DNA from: Cytophagaceae bacterium | GTDB lineage: Bacteria; Bacteroidota; Bacteroidia; Flavobacteriales; Flavobacteriaceae | Assembly: GCA_002710685.1 (NCBI GenBank) | Contig: PALD01000050.1 | Location: forward strand, 91,236-155,235 | Direction of reading: 5' to 3' | DNA length: 64,000 bases | Shown: positions 1-9,260 of the stretch, piece by piece | Numbering within the stretch: position 1 is the first letter of the stretch | How the letters are laid out: each line of letters begins with the position of its first letter | The notes under the pieces: generated by a model | Databases searched by the model: none | What the model was told of the DNA's origin: nothing | Seen by the model: only the letters and a program-made list of their open reading frames with translations | Position numbers and translations under genes: made by a program

Positions 1-2
1 AC

Positions 3-77
3 CTTCTTCTGGAAAAAGATGATATCATAGTTGTCTATGGTGCCAATACGGACATCAATGAATTTGCTAGAAGTTAA
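3..77 (+). CDS. 3' end of a gene, possibly TrkA-C-domain transporter (partial)
   Basis: One forward frame is open from the window edge to a TAA at 75-77 and encodes a 24-residue tail containing DDIIVVYGANTDINEF. The pattern of an acidic pair, a hydrophobic strand and a D-x-N-x-F end resembles the last strand of TrkA-C domains found at the end of cation transporters and exchangers; this is a resemblance only. The stop overlaps the stop of the converging sulfatase gene by a few bases. Too little is present to name the protein. Confidence 0.4.
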   Translation, partial: LLLEKDDIIVVYGANTDINEFARS

Positions 78-1501
78 TCTTCAATCACCCAATCTTTTGG
101 AGCCTTGAATCCTTTTCTACCAGAGTCATAAGAGGGAACTGATTTTTCTGGTTTGATTGAATCATAGATGCTGATTCTCTCCATCATCTCCCTATATGCC
201 TTCTTGTTATCGCTCCTTACATTTTCTTTTTCGCTGGGATCTTTCATGATTTCAAAAAGGATATCCTTATCAATCTTGATCCTGGGGTTGCCAGAATGTG
301 CCTTGACGAGCTTCCATGTATTGTTGACCATGCTCCCATAACCTAGGTACATATCGCGTGCTATCTTATCTTCTTTGCCCTGTAGCACGGGAAGCATGTT
401 GATGCCATCTAATTTTTTAGGCGCTTCTAACCCAGCACTGCCTGCATTGACCACCGTGGGGAGCACATCAATATACCCCATGACCTGGTCAACTGTCCTT
501 TTTCCCTTAAACCCTTGAGGCCACCGTATTATCGCAGGTGAACGCACCCCACCTTCCCACTCGGTAAATTTTGTTCCGCGCAGTGCACCACTTGAGCTGC
601 CTTCTCCGGGTGCTGCCCCATTGTCGCTAAAAAAGAGCACGAGTGTATTATCTTCAATACCAGCTTCCTTAATTGCCAGCAGTATCCTGCCTATACCGCG
701 GTCCATGTTTGAGACCATGGCAGAATAGGTTTGCCGCCGTGTATTGCCCTTGCCCTGACCTCCATACCCTTCAGTAGCATCGCTGAACAGGGGTTTACCT
801 TCATCAAAACCATATTCAAGTAGATCTTCTTTTTTTGCTTGAAGCGGACCATGTGGAGCATTGAACGCAACATATAAGAAAAATGGTGAATCTTTAGCGT
901 ATTTCTCAATGCAGTTCACGGCTTCATCACTTATCAAATCTGTACTATAGCCTTTATCATGTGAAGTTTCCCAGTCATCGTGCCAGTCCAGTTCACCTTC
1001 CCTTAAATGGGTAAAATAGTCTATGGCCCCGTTATAGTGTCCATAAAAATGTGTAAAGCCCCTGGATAATGGCAAAAAGCTTTTTTGGGCATGACCCAAA
1101 TGCCATTTTCCCAGGATAGCCCTGTTCTCATAACCGTTATCTGCCAGGTATTCTGGGAGCAGTTTTTCATCCAGGTCAACGCCAAAACTGCTCCATGGTG
1201 GAACAACGGTTTCACGCAGGCCAAACCTGTTAGGATATCGCCCAGTCAACAGCCCGGCGCGCGTGGGCGAACAGATAGGTGCGGTATAAAAATGACTGAG
1301 GACAACGCCTTCACGGGCAAATTCATCAAGGTTAGGCGTTTTTATTTCACTTCCGTGGAAACCTACGTCGCCCCATCCCAGGTCATCGGCAAGGATGATC
1401 ACGATGTTTGGCTTTTCATGCTTTTGCTGGGCTATTGCCATAGACCCCACGAGCAGCAGCAATACCAAGGGACTTTTGAGAAAATCAATATATCTTGTCA
1501 T
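74..1501 (-). CDS. Secreted sulfatase (Cys-type, family S1)
   Basis: 475 residues. An N-terminal hydrophobic signal segment ends near residue 24 (AIAQ). The family S1 metal site appears as ADD (Asp39-Asp40). The maturation motif C-S-P-T-R starts at Cys77 and is followed by AGLLTGRYP, the usual S1 context in which the Cys becomes formylglycine. A KWHLG block near residue 130 and a late SDNGA block supply further active-site residues. The fold hydrolyses sulfate esters of carbohydrates in the periplasm or outside. It is the last gene of the minus-strand polysaccharide operon, with a 2-nt gap to the sulfatase before it. Overall it is most like arylsulfatase-B-type enzymes, but the exact subfamily and the sulfate position attacked cannot be read from sequence alone. 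Confidence 0.93.
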   Translation of the reverse strand: MTRYIDFLKSPLVLLLLVGSMAIAQQKHEKPNIVIILADDLGWGDVGFHGSEIKTPNLDEFAREGVVLSHFYTAPICSPTRAGLLTGRYPNRFGLRETVVPPWSSFGVDLDEKLLPEYLADNGYENRAILGKWHLGHAQKSFLPLSRGFTHFYGHYNGAIDYFTHLREGELDWHDDWETSHDKGYSTDLISDEAVNCIEKYAKDSPFFLYVAFNAPHGPLQAKKEDLLEYGFDEGKPLFSDATEGYGGQGKGNTRRQTYSAMVSNMDRGIGRILLAIKEAGIEDNTLVLFFSDNGAAPGEGSSSGALRGTKFTEWEGGVRSPAIIRWPQGFKGKRTVDQVMGYIDVLPTVVNAGSAGLEAPKKLDGINMLPVLQGKEDKIARDMYLGYGSMVNNTWKLVKAHSGNPRIKIDKDILFEIMKDPSEKENVRSDNKKAYREMMERISIYDSIKPEKSVPSYDSGRKGFKAPKDWVIED

Positions 1502-1503
1502 AT

Positions 1504-2949
1504 CTAATCGTTATTTGAACCATCACTTGCGGTTGCCTCCCTTTTACCTCCCAGTGATTCTGCAAAGGTTTCTGGGATATGGGTAGCTAAACGTTTTTTA
1601 ACCTGCACATAAGATGGGTCGCCTGCAAGGTTATCAAATTCATAGGGATCCTGGTCGTGGTCATACAATTCTTCAGAACCATCAGGATATTGAATGTACC
1701 TGTACCGTTCATCCCTTACGGATGAATAATTTGCACCATAGCATGTAAACCCAGGCCTATCCCATGAATAAGCCGCGTCATCAAAGACCGGCACCATGCT
1801 CTTACCTGAAAATTCCTGCGCTGGTGGTGTAAGCCCACAATAATCAACAAGGGTGGGATAAACATCCAGCAGGTTTACCGTTTGTTCACGTCCTTCACCT
1901 TTTTTATTGGGCAACCTGATCATAAAGGGCACGGTATCTGCCTGTTCCCATAATGTGCTTTTTACCCAGTGGTTTTTAGTACCGTTGTGAAAACCATTGT
2001 CAGAATAAAAAATAACAATGGTATTATCAGCATACTTGCTTTTATCAAGGGCTTCTATAAGCCTGCCTATATTCCAATCTGCAAATGAATAATTTGCGCA
2101 GTATGCCTTCATCATCGTTAGCAGGACTTCATCTTTAGCCATGCCTTTTTTGTGGTACCTCTTTAAAGAATCTACCAGTTGACGCCCCTGTAGGGGAACA
2201 TCATCAAGGTCATCTGGCCTAAAACCGGGCGGCATGGTAATATCCACGCCATCATAAAGGTCAAAAAACCTTTTGGGCGCAGTATATGGGGTATGGGGAC
2301 GATAAAGACCGTAATACATGAAGAAAGGCTTGTCGTGTTCATCTTCTAAATAAGAAACAGCTGAATTTGCATTTCTCACATCTGAAAAGTCAGTATCTGG
2401 CCCTGTCCATGGTTTTATTGAAAAAAACTGTCCCTGGGCATAGTGGTATTCTTTAGAAGCAAACGGCCCAAAACCTCCCTCGTGCACCTTGTTGTCAAAC
2501 ATTTTTTCCTGCCTGCCAGCATTGATGGGCGCATGAAAAATCTTGCCCCCGCCCCAGGTAGTATATCCATTTTTCTTGAATGTTTCAGGTATGACCTCAG
2601 TTGTTGAGAGGGAGTTGTTCTCCCAGGTCTCCCTATTATTCACATAAGCCCCCGTGACATAAGGCGCACGCCCGCTAAAAAAAGACGCCCTTGACGGGAT
2701 ACATACGGGAGCGGCACATGACGCATTGAGAAAATAAAGTGATTCAGATTTTAACTTATCCAGGTATGGGGTTTGCAAAGGGGCATAGTTTTTAAGGACG
2801 CTCCACATGTTCATATCATCTGCCACGATGAGGATGACGTTAGGTCTTTCTTTTTCCTTTTCGCTTTGAGCGAAAAGATTAAGCCCTGTACACAAAAACC
2901 CGAACATGAGAATGAATCTATTAAAATGCAACGTCTTCGTGGTCTTCAT
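1504..2949 (-). CDS. Secreted sulfatase, iduronate-2-sulfatase-like (Cys-type)
   Basis: 481 residues with a signal sequence ending near LNLFAQ (residues 22-28). S1 hallmarks are VADDMN (Asp44-Asp45) and C-I-P-S-R at Cys83 followed by ASFFSGRAP. The block YRPHTPYTAPKRFFDLYD and the short SDNGFHNG motif are typical of the iduronate-2-sulfatase-like branch of S1 (established family knowledge; assignment by eye). It would remove sulfate from a sugar ring carrying a carboxylate or a sulfate at C2, but bacterial members of this branch act on several glycans, so the substrate is open. It is separated by 2-3 nt from the sulfatase genes on both sides, which indicates translational coupling. Confidence 0.92.
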   Translation of the reverse strand: MKTTKTLHFNRFILMFGFLCTGLNLFAQSEKEKERPNVILIVADDMNMWSVLKNYAPLQTPYLDKLKSESLYFLNASCAAPVCIPSRASFFSGRAPYVTGAYVNNRETWENNSLSTTEVIPETFKKNGYTTWGGGKIFHAPINAGRQEKMFDNKVHEGGFGPFASKEYHYAQGQFFSIKPWTGPDTDFSDVRNANSAVSYLEDEHDKPFFMYYGLYRPHTPYTAPKRFFDLYDGVDITMPPGFRPDDLDDVPLQGRQLVDSLKRYHKKGMAKDEVLLTMMKAYCANYSFADWNIGRLIEALDKSKYADNTIVIFYSDNGFHNGTKNHWVKSTLWEQADTVPFMIRLPNKKGEGREQTVNLLDVYPTLVDYCGLTPPAQEFSGKSMVPVFDDAAYSWDRPGFTCYGANYSSVRDERYRYIQYPDGSEELYDHDQDPYEFDNLAGDPSYVQVKKRLATHIPETFAESLGGKREATASDGSNND

Positions 2950-2952
2950 GGA

Positions 2953-4407
2953 TTATTTTCTTGAGTTTTGTTTGGGCTTCTTTTTATGGATGGGTTTATC
3001 GAGGGCAGCTCCTTTATCACCCTGGGTGTTCATCCAGTCCTTCAGGGCATTTTCAAAAATTGCTATCTTATCCTTGTGCCGGGAATCATCTATAAGGTTG
3101 TGCAGCTCATAAGGGTCATTTATAAGATCATAGAACTCTTCTGCGGGCCTGGTCGTGATACGGTCTACCAGGGCTTGTGCCTCGCTTGATTTTTTGCCCT
3201 CCTCCAGCCATGAAAACCATATACCGCTGTTGTTCTTGGGGTTCATGAACCATTTTAGATAATAAGGTTCATCAGGAGTGAGGTTTGCAACAAGTTTATA
3301 TCTCCCATCCCGCACGCTCCTTATGGGGTATGCGGTTCCTTCAGGGATATTATTGTGGATTCCATATGCATATTCACGGGCGGTTTCAGCATCCCCTTTA
3401 AGCACGGGCAAAAAGCTCTTGCCATCCAGTCCCGATATGGGCTTGCCCCCGGCAACATCAATCAATGTGGGCACGATATCTTCATATTGAACGATGGCAT
3501 CCGTGGTTGAATGTGGTGTTACGGTCTTATCCCATTTTACGACCATTGAGCTTTTTTGGCCCATATCCCACAGTGACCATTTGCCGCCTGGCATTTGGGG
3601 TCCCTGCTCACCCAGAAAGATGATAATGGTTTCATCATACTTTCCCTGTTCTTTCAACATTTTTACAACATCACCAACCTGATCATCCAGCCGCCGGACT
3701 TCGGCAAGGTATTTTGTGTAATCCTTACGGGTGGTGGGGGTATCCACATAACTGGGTGGCAGGATCAACTTGTCTGCATCAAACTCTGAAGGATCGCCCA
3801 CCGTCCAGGGGGCATGTGGGTTGATACTCATCACAAAGAGGCAAAAGGGGTCTTGAGAAGTCTTTACAAAGTCTGTTATCCCATCTAATGAATACACATC
3901 TTTTCTTGCCGTGCACATGGGCTGAAAACCCTCGATAATCTCAAATGGAAATACCTCCCGGGGTTTGGTACTGTGGTCTTTTCCCGTAAGGGCCACCCTG
4001 TACCCTAGATTGCCCAAGTAATGTGGGACGCTTTTTATGGCAATGCTATCATAAACCGGTTTGTGATTTTGGTAAGAACCGTGGTGCACTGGGTAAAGTC
4101 CCGTAAACAGGGAGGCTCGCGTGGGCACGCACATTGCTTCAGAACATATCATGTTTTTAAACAGCATACCTTCTCGCGCGAGCGCATCAATATTGGTGGT
4201 TTCTAGATTTTGACCTCCATAGCAGCTTAGCTGCCTACTATCCAGGTCATCAGCCATGATAATAACCACATTGGGCCGCTTGTCCTTTATGACCTTTGCC
4301 TGCTCCTTTTTTTCTTGTGTGGCAAACGCTCCTGATAAAAAAAGGAGCGTGCCCCCTACGATAAACAATATCAAAAAAGAGGTGGTTTTTTTAAGTCTTG
4401 CATTCAT
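2953..4407 (-). CDS. Secreted sulfatase, sulfamidase-like branch (Cys-type)
   Basis: 484 residues. The hydrophobic signal runs over about residues 9-30. Metal-binding ADDLD is near residue 52, and C-V-P-T-R starts at Cys93, followed by ASLFTGLYPVHHG. The HAPW motif after SINP and the FLGEQGPQ block in place of the common SDNG are features I associate with the N-sulfoglucosamine sulfohydrolase-like branch of S1. The C-terminus is very basic (KKKPKQNSRK). A 16-nt gap separates it from the phosphodiesterase gene upstream and 3 nt from the next sulfatase. The role is desulfation of oligosaccharides imported by the Sus system; O- versus N-sulfate specificity is not decidable here. Confidence 0.9.
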   Translation of the reverse strand: MNARLKKTTSFLILFIVGGTLLFLSGAFATQEKKEQAKVIKDKRPNVVIIMADDLDSRQLSCYGGQNLETTNIDALAREGMLFKNMICSEAMCVPTRASLFTGLYPVHHGSYQNHKPVYDSIAIKSVPHYLGNLGYRVALTGKDHSTKPREVFPFEIIEGFQPMCTARKDVYSLDGITDFVKTSQDPFCLFVMSINPHAPWTVGDPSEFDADKLILPPSYVDTPTTRKDYTKYLAEVRRLDDQVGDVVKMLKEQGKYDETIIIFLGEQGPQMPGGKWSLWDMGQKSSMVVKWDKTVTPHSTTDAIVQYEDIVPTLIDVAGGKPISGLDGKSFLPVLKGDAETAREYAYGIHNNIPEGTAYPIRSVRDGRYKLVANLTPDEPYYLKWFMNPKNNSGIWFSWLEEGKKSSEAQALVDRITTRPAEEFYDLINDPYELHNLIDDSRHKDKIAIFENALKDWMNTQGDKGAALDKPIHKKKPKQNSRK

Positions 4408-4423
4408 TTTCTTAAGGGGGTCT

Positions 4424-5752
4424 TTACTTTAAAAATTCTTTATGTAGCTTTCCGTTTTTTGACTTAAAACCCAGGTCAAGAAGCTTACTTATTATTGGGG
4501 CAATATCCTGTATACCCATTGCTGCCTTTATCTCTCCATGTGCTGCAACATCAGGGCCGCTCATTATAAAACCTGTCTGTATCTCCTTAAAGCTTGGGTA
4601 AAATCCATGTGCGGCGACAGGTTTTTTATCTTGTATGATGGACCCCGTCGTTTTTTGATTTGCCACATATCCCTTTTTCATGCCTATGGCGAGGTATGCC
4701 TCAGGGTCAGCACCTATTTCATCGAGCTGTTTTTTATTATAAATCGTGAAGACATCGCGCTGCTTGGCAGGAAGACTGGCCAGGATCTTTTTAACCTGGA
4801 CTCCATATTTTTTATCCTGTACATATAAAAATGCAGCTCCCCCAGCGGTGACAAAATGAGCCTTCTCTTCATTATCAGTTATCAAACCTGCTTTTTTAAG
4901 GGGCAGGTTTGGCAAGAAAACCTTGTTGACATCTACATGGCCATGATCGCCAGTGACAATTATATCCGTTTGATTATAAATCCCCTTGTCCTTTAACGCA
5001 TTGATAAGCTTGCCTATTTGCATGTCAACATTTTCAATAGCTTGCTTAACATGCTCATCATCCCTGCCATACACGTGCTGCATGTGGTCTACGTTAATAA
5101 AATGCACCGCCATTAATGCTGGGGTGTGCTGCTCGATGATATATGTTGCCATAGCACCTATGGTCCCATCCACGGCATCATGCTCAAACTGACTTTGAGA
5201 AGTGATGATCCCTTCTTTTTTCAATCTGGGCATCAAGGTAGGTGGCGTTACCACGGGCTCTGTTACCGAAAGTTGGTTTCCCTTTTCTTTACCATAAGGC
5301 CTTCTAACGGGAAAGTTATAGGTGATGGGGGCACCTACGGTTACCGGCCACATGACCGCCCCGGTTTCCAGGCCTTTATCTTGTGCTGCCTGCCATAGGG
5401 TACTGGTCTGGATGCGTGAAAACTCCCAGTACCAGTGATTAGCGTCTTCAGCATTGCGGGGGGAATTATAGAGCACTCCGTGGGTTGCAGGAAATGACCC
5501 GGTAACAAGTGTGGTATGTGAAGGGTATGTGACCGAGGGGAACACACTGTTGATGCCCTTTGAATAAACACCATTTTCCTTTAACCCCTTGAGGATTGGC
5601 GTGTTCCATGTATCTTCAAGATAGAAGTCAGGCCTTAACCCGTCAATGCTTATCAAGAGCACGTATTTTTTTTCTTGGGCAATACAGTTTTGGCTTAAGC
5701 CAAAAAGGATAAGAACCACAAGATATAGTATGCCATTTTTCATAGGTTTCAT
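4424..5752 (-). CDS. Nucleotide pyrophosphatase/phosphodiesterase-like protein (alkaline phosphatase superfamily)
   Basis: 442 residues with a signal peptide (cleavage near CIAQ, residue 26). The ENPP-type metal site is visible: SIDG with Asp37, the catalytic threonine in SVTYPSHT (Thr75), the NVDHMQHVYG block, TGDHGH and a late AAHGFYPS. It uses a threonine nucleophile where sulfatases use formylglycine, so it should cleave phosphodiesters or phosphonates rather than sulfate. Its ATG overlaps the stop of the upstream 687-residue sulfatase (ATGA, 5749-5752), so the two are translationally coupled. Lying among five sulfatases, it may remove a phosphodiester substituent from the same glycan, or act on an unusual sulfate; the sequence does not settle this. 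Confidence 0.88.
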   Translation of the reverse strand: MKPMKNGILYLVVLILFGLSQNCIAQEKKYVLLISIDGLRPDFYLEDTWNTPILKGLKENGVYSKGINSVFPSVTYPSHTTLVTGSFPATHGVLYNSPRNAEDANHWYWEFSRIQTSTLWQAAQDKGLETGAVMWPVTVGAPITYNFPVRRPYGKEKGNQLSVTEPVVTPPTLMPRLKKEGIITSQSQFEHDAVDGTIGAMATYIIEQHTPALMAVHFINVDHMQHVYGRDDEHVKQAIENVDMQIGKLINALKDKGIYNQTDIIVTGDHGHVDVNKVFLPNLPLKKAGLITDNEEKAHFVTAGGAAFLYVQDKKYGVQVKKILASLPAKQRDVFTIYNKKQLDEIGADPEAYLAIGMKKGYVANQKTTGSIIQDKKPVAAHGFYPSFKEIQTGFIMSGPDVAAHGEIKAAMGIQDIAPIISKLLDLGFKSKNGKLHKEFLK

Positions 5753-7812
5753 TTCATGGTTTTTAACTGAATGCCATCAACCCAGACCTCATCACCTTTC
5801 TTTAGCCCGCCCAAGTACAGGGCAAGTCTGTACCTTCCCGCTTCTCGTACCCGGGGTGTGGTAAAACTAAAATCTGAAACGGTTTCACCTACCGTCAAGG
5901 TTTGCTGAAACAAGGGCTTTTCTCCCTTTTTAAGGCTCTCAAGTTTAATGATAAATGATGTCTGCCTCGTTGAAATGCCCTTGAGGTCAATTGTATACCG
6001 TTCTCCCTTACCAGCGTTAAATCCCCAGTTCATCATGAGGCCTGCAGGTTTATCAATTGTCTTTTGCATCTTGATGCTCAAAGAATTTTTTCCTTGTAAC
6101 CTTGAGTAAAGATCTGTGGTCACCACAGCTTCAACATCCTGGTTTTTTTGTAGATGCCAGCCTCCCAGATTATCGTCAAACTCACCATTTATGGTCTTAC
6201 GGTACAGGCTCATGCGTTCTCCATATTCCTGGGTATTCATGGGAAAAACCTTTGTTTTCTTACCCCAAGCCTCCCATTCTTGATACATCATATCCAGTTT
6301 TTCAGGAAACTGGGCGGCAAGGTTGTTCATCTCTGTAGGGTCGCTCTCAAGGTCATAGAGATGAAGGGTTTTTTTATCAAATTCCTGGTCAGGTTCAGTC
6401 TTGGCCACCATTTTCCATTTGCCATCGCGCAAGGCGATATTAGCTTCATGCTCCCAGAAGATCTTGCCCCTGTCCATATCCTCGCCCTGAATTACTGGCA
6501 AAAGGCTCTTGCCCTGCATGGGGGTAATTGCATTTCCCTTAAAGGTTGAAGGGTATTGAGCCCCTGAAACATCCACGCAGGTCGTCATGATGTCCATGAC
6601 CTCTCCATAAACATCCGTGAATTTGCCTTCCAGCTCCTTAGCTAGTCCGCCGGGCCAGTGCACGATAAAAGGGGTCGCGATGCCCCCTTCATAGGTGTAA
6701 TGCTTGTATTCTTTAAAAGGGGTGCTGCTTACATTTGCCCAGTTGATGCGGTAACTCTCAAATGTATCAGCAGTACCGTCTACTTTCTTGCTCTTCCCAC
6801 TGCTTATAAATTCTGCGCAAGCACCGTTATCGCTCAAGAAAAACACCAGGGTATTTTCATATTCACCGCTCTCTTTGAGTTGTGCAATTATGCGGCCTAT
6901 GCCCTGGTCCATGATATCGACCTGAGCTGCGTAGATAGCCATACGCATTGCCATTTCTTCTTTTTTGTCATCAGGTATTTCATCCCATGCGGGGATATCT
7001 GGGTCACGGGGATTCATGGTGGTGCTTTTGCCAAAGAGACCAATTTTCTTTTGCCTTGCAAACCTCGAGTTGCGTATGCTGTCCCAACCTACCCTATAAG
7101 CTTCCCTGTATTTATCAATATCCTTTTGCAAGGCATGCAGGGGCCAGTGCGGCGAGGTGTAAGCCACATACATAAAAAAGGGCTTGTCCCCTTTTTTAGT
7201 AAAATGGTGTTTTAAATATGCCACAGAAGTGTCGCTGATGGCGTTAGTGAGATAAAAATCACTGGGTGCACTATACTTCTCATTGCCACTGTACAAGGTA
7301 GGGGTAAAATAATTCGACCCGCCCGGTACAATGCCAAAATACTTGTCATATCCCCGTTGCAAGGGCCAGTTATCCTTTACTTCACCCTGTACCTTTCTAT
7401 CATTGGTAAGATGCCACTTGCCCGTCATATACGTGCTGTAGCCAGCTTGCTTGAGCACCTCAGCAATGGTAACACTGGTATTGTTGAGATTGCCTTGATA
7501 CGCTGGGGTGCCCATATCTGCCGCCGCCATCCAGCCCATGCCGGCCTGGTGAGGATATAGCCCGGTCATAAGTGCGGCCCGGGTAGGGCAACACCGGGCA
7601 GCGTTATAAAATTGTTTGTACCGCAACCCTTTGTCTGCGAGTTGGTCGATATGAGGCGTTTGAACCTCACCCCCATAACATCCCACGTCAGAATATCCCA
7701 TATCATCAGCCAGGATCAATAAGATGTTTGGCCTCTTGCCCTGTGCAATAACCTCTTGCATGCAAAGGGCACAAAGGACCATAAAAAGGCAACATGAAAG
7801 TCTTGACCTCAT
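5749..7812 (-). CDS. Secreted sulfatase with C-terminal beta-sandwich (CBM-like) domain
   Basis: 687 residues, about 150-200 longer than its neighbours. The signal peptide is unusually Cys-rich and ends near VIAQG (residue 25). The sulfatase domain covers about residues 27-535 with ADDMGYSD (near residue 36), C-C-P-T-R at Cys74 followed by AALMTGLYPHQAG, a KWHL block and FLSDNGAC. This matches the large arylsulfatase branch of S1 (S1_4-like). From about residue 540 a separate region (GEFDDNLGGWHL onward, ending VWVDGIQLK) has the alternating strands and final VWVDGIQL strand common in CBM4/9-type sandwiches, so it may hold the enzyme on its glycan. The stop overlaps the start of the phosphodiesterase gene. 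Confidence 0.9.
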   Translation of the reverse strand: MRSRLSCCLFMVLCALCMQEVIAQGKRPNILLILADDMGYSDVGCYGGEVQTPHIDQLADKGLRYKQFYNAARCCPTRAALMTGLYPHQAGMGWMAAADMGTPAYQGNLNNTSVTIAEVLKQAGYSTYMTGKWHLTNDRKVQGEVKDNWPLQRGYDKYFGIVPGGSNYFTPTLYSGNEKYSAPSDFYLTNAISDTSVAYLKHHFTKKGDKPFFMYVAYTSPHWPLHALQKDIDKYREAYRVGWDSIRNSRFARQKKIGLFGKSTTMNPRDPDIPAWDEIPDDKKEEMAMRMAIYAAQVDIMDQGIGRIIAQLKESGEYENTLVFFLSDNGACAEFISSGKSKKVDGTADTFESYRINWANVSSTPFKEYKHYTYEGGIATPFIVHWPGGLAKELEGKFTDVYGEVMDIMTTCVDVSGAQYPSTFKGNAITPMQGKSLLPVIQGEDMDRGKIFWEHEANIALRDGKWKMVAKTEPDQEFDKKTLHLYDLESDPTEMNNLAAQFPEKLDMMYQEWEAWGKKTKVFPMNTQEYGERMSLYRKTINGEFDDNLGGWHLQKNQDVEAVVTTDLYSRLQGKNSLSIKMQKTIDKPAGLMMNWGFNAGKGERYTIDLKGISTRQTSFIIKLESLKKGEKPLFQQTLTVGETVSDFSFTTPRVREAGRYRLALYLGGLKKGDEVWVDGIQLKTMK

Positions 7813-7817
7813 CCCTT

Positions 7818-9221
7818 CTATTTAAGTTTTGGGCTTACCCTGTTAGGGGTGAGCACGGGCATGTACATCCTCCAGGTGACCAGTTTTTCCTTTAATTGAC
7901 TTACCAGTTCTTTATGCTGTTTTGCCACATTCTCTGTCTCAAACTTATCCTTCTCCATATCATACAGCTCTACATTGTTTTTATAATAATCCACGAGAAG
8001 CTTCCATTTACCGGAACGTATGGCGAGGTTTGGGCTTTTATAGTTCTCTTCTTGGGGATAATTGAATGCAAAATCATTTCTTCCATATTCCCAGAACATA
8101 TCCTTCTTTCTTGCAGAGGGTTCCCCCAGGAAGGCCGTATGCCTATCCTCTCCATCTCCTTTATAATTTGGCGGAAGCTCAACCCCTGTCATTGCTGCAA
8201 GACTGGGTATTAAATCAGTTGCATTGAGCACAGATTCATCATCGGTTTTTCCTGCGGGTACGTGCCCTGGCCATTTTATTATGAACGGCATGCGTATACC
8301 GCCCTCATAGAGTGAGAGTTTTGTTCCGCGCAAGCCAGCAGACCTGCTTCCCCTAAAACTGGGCAGGGGCCCGTTATCACTGGTAAAAACAACAATGGTA
8401 TTTTCTTCCATGCCCATTTGCTTGAGGCCATCAAGCAATCTCCCTATTTGCTTGTCATATTCATCAAGCACCAGCTTAAATGCCTTTTCCTCACGTGGGT
8501 TCATGGGGAACTTGCCCGTGTATTCCTCTCCTATATTGGGAACCCATGGGGTATGCATATCATCTGGCCATAGGTTTACAAAACAGGGTTTGTCTTTATT
8601 TTTCTGTAAAAATTGCAATGTTTTGTCCACAAAATATCGTGTCCTGTCCCAGCGCTTGATACTGTCCTGGGGTGACCAAATCCAATCTGTTGCCGTGATG
8701 AGCGGGTCTGGGTCTGGACTTTCATATGTACTTATATGCTCATCAAACCCATATTGCCCAAATCCTGGGGCATCCTGAACATCACGCCCCCCGCCCATGT
8801 GCCATTTGCCAAAATGACCGGTAGCATATCCTGCTGCCTTAAATATCTTTGCCATTGAGGGGGCACTTGTATTGAGGTAATTGGCCTGTTCTGCCTCCAG
8901 GTTGCTCTGCCTGTCATTTAAAAAAGTGGTGAAGTTCCAACTTGCGGGAAACATCCCGGTAAGCATACCCACCCTAGATGGGGAACAGATGGGTGCTGCG
9001 CTATAATACTGGGTAAACTTGGTCCCTTCACTTGCCATCTTGTCAATATGTGGCGTCTGCATATACTCGCTGTTGAAACAGCTTATGTCGCCATATCCCA
9101 TATCATCAGTGAGGATGATGATGACATTGGGTTTTTTTTGCTGCGCTTGCGCGGAAAAAAAGAGCACAAGAAATATCAATAAGAAACTGCTTTTTATTAT
9201 GTTTTGTGCTTCCCTTTTCAT
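7818..9221 (-). CDS. Secreted sulfatase (Cys-type, family S1)
   Basis: 467 residues. The signal peptide covers residues 9-27 (ending FSAQAQ). Asp39-Asp40 lie in LTDDMGYGD, and C-S-P-S-R starts at Cys79, followed by VGMLTGMFP. HFGKWHMGGG and SDNGPLPSFRGS complete the site. The block PDDMHTPWVPN is a putative substrate-contacting element and differs from the neighbouring sulfatases, so it probably attacks a different sulfate position. Overall an arylsulfatase A/GalNAc-sulfatase-like member by eye. It is the first enzyme gene after the Sus transporter block, with a 39-nt gap from the surface lipoprotein gene and 5 nt to the following sulfatase gene. Confidence 0.92.
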   Translation of the reverse strand: MKREAQNIIKSSFLLIFLVLFFSAQAQQKKPNVIIILTDDMGYGDISCFNSEYMQTPHIDKMASEGTKFTQYYSAAPICSPSRVGMLTGMFPASWNFTTFLNDRQSNLEAEQANYLNTSAPSMAKIFKAAGYATGHFGKWHMGGGRDVQDAPGFGQYGFDEHISTYESPDPDPLITATDWIWSPQDSIKRWDRTRYFVDKTLQFLQKNKDKPCFVNLWPDDMHTPWVPNIGEEYTGKFPMNPREEKAFKLVLDEYDKQIGRLLDGLKQMGMEENTIVVFTSDNGPLPSFRGSRSAGLRGTKLSLYEGGIRMPFIIKWPGHVPAGKTDDESVLNATDLIPSLAAMTGVELPPNYKGDGEDRHTAFLGEPSARKKDMFWEYGRNDFAFNYPQEENYKSPNLAIRSGKWKLLVDYYKNNVELYDMEKDKFETENVAKQHKELVSQLKEKLVTWRMYMPVLTPNRVSPKLK

Positions 9222-9260
9222 TTTATCTTTTTCATTGCATTTATATTTCCAGTAAAATGA

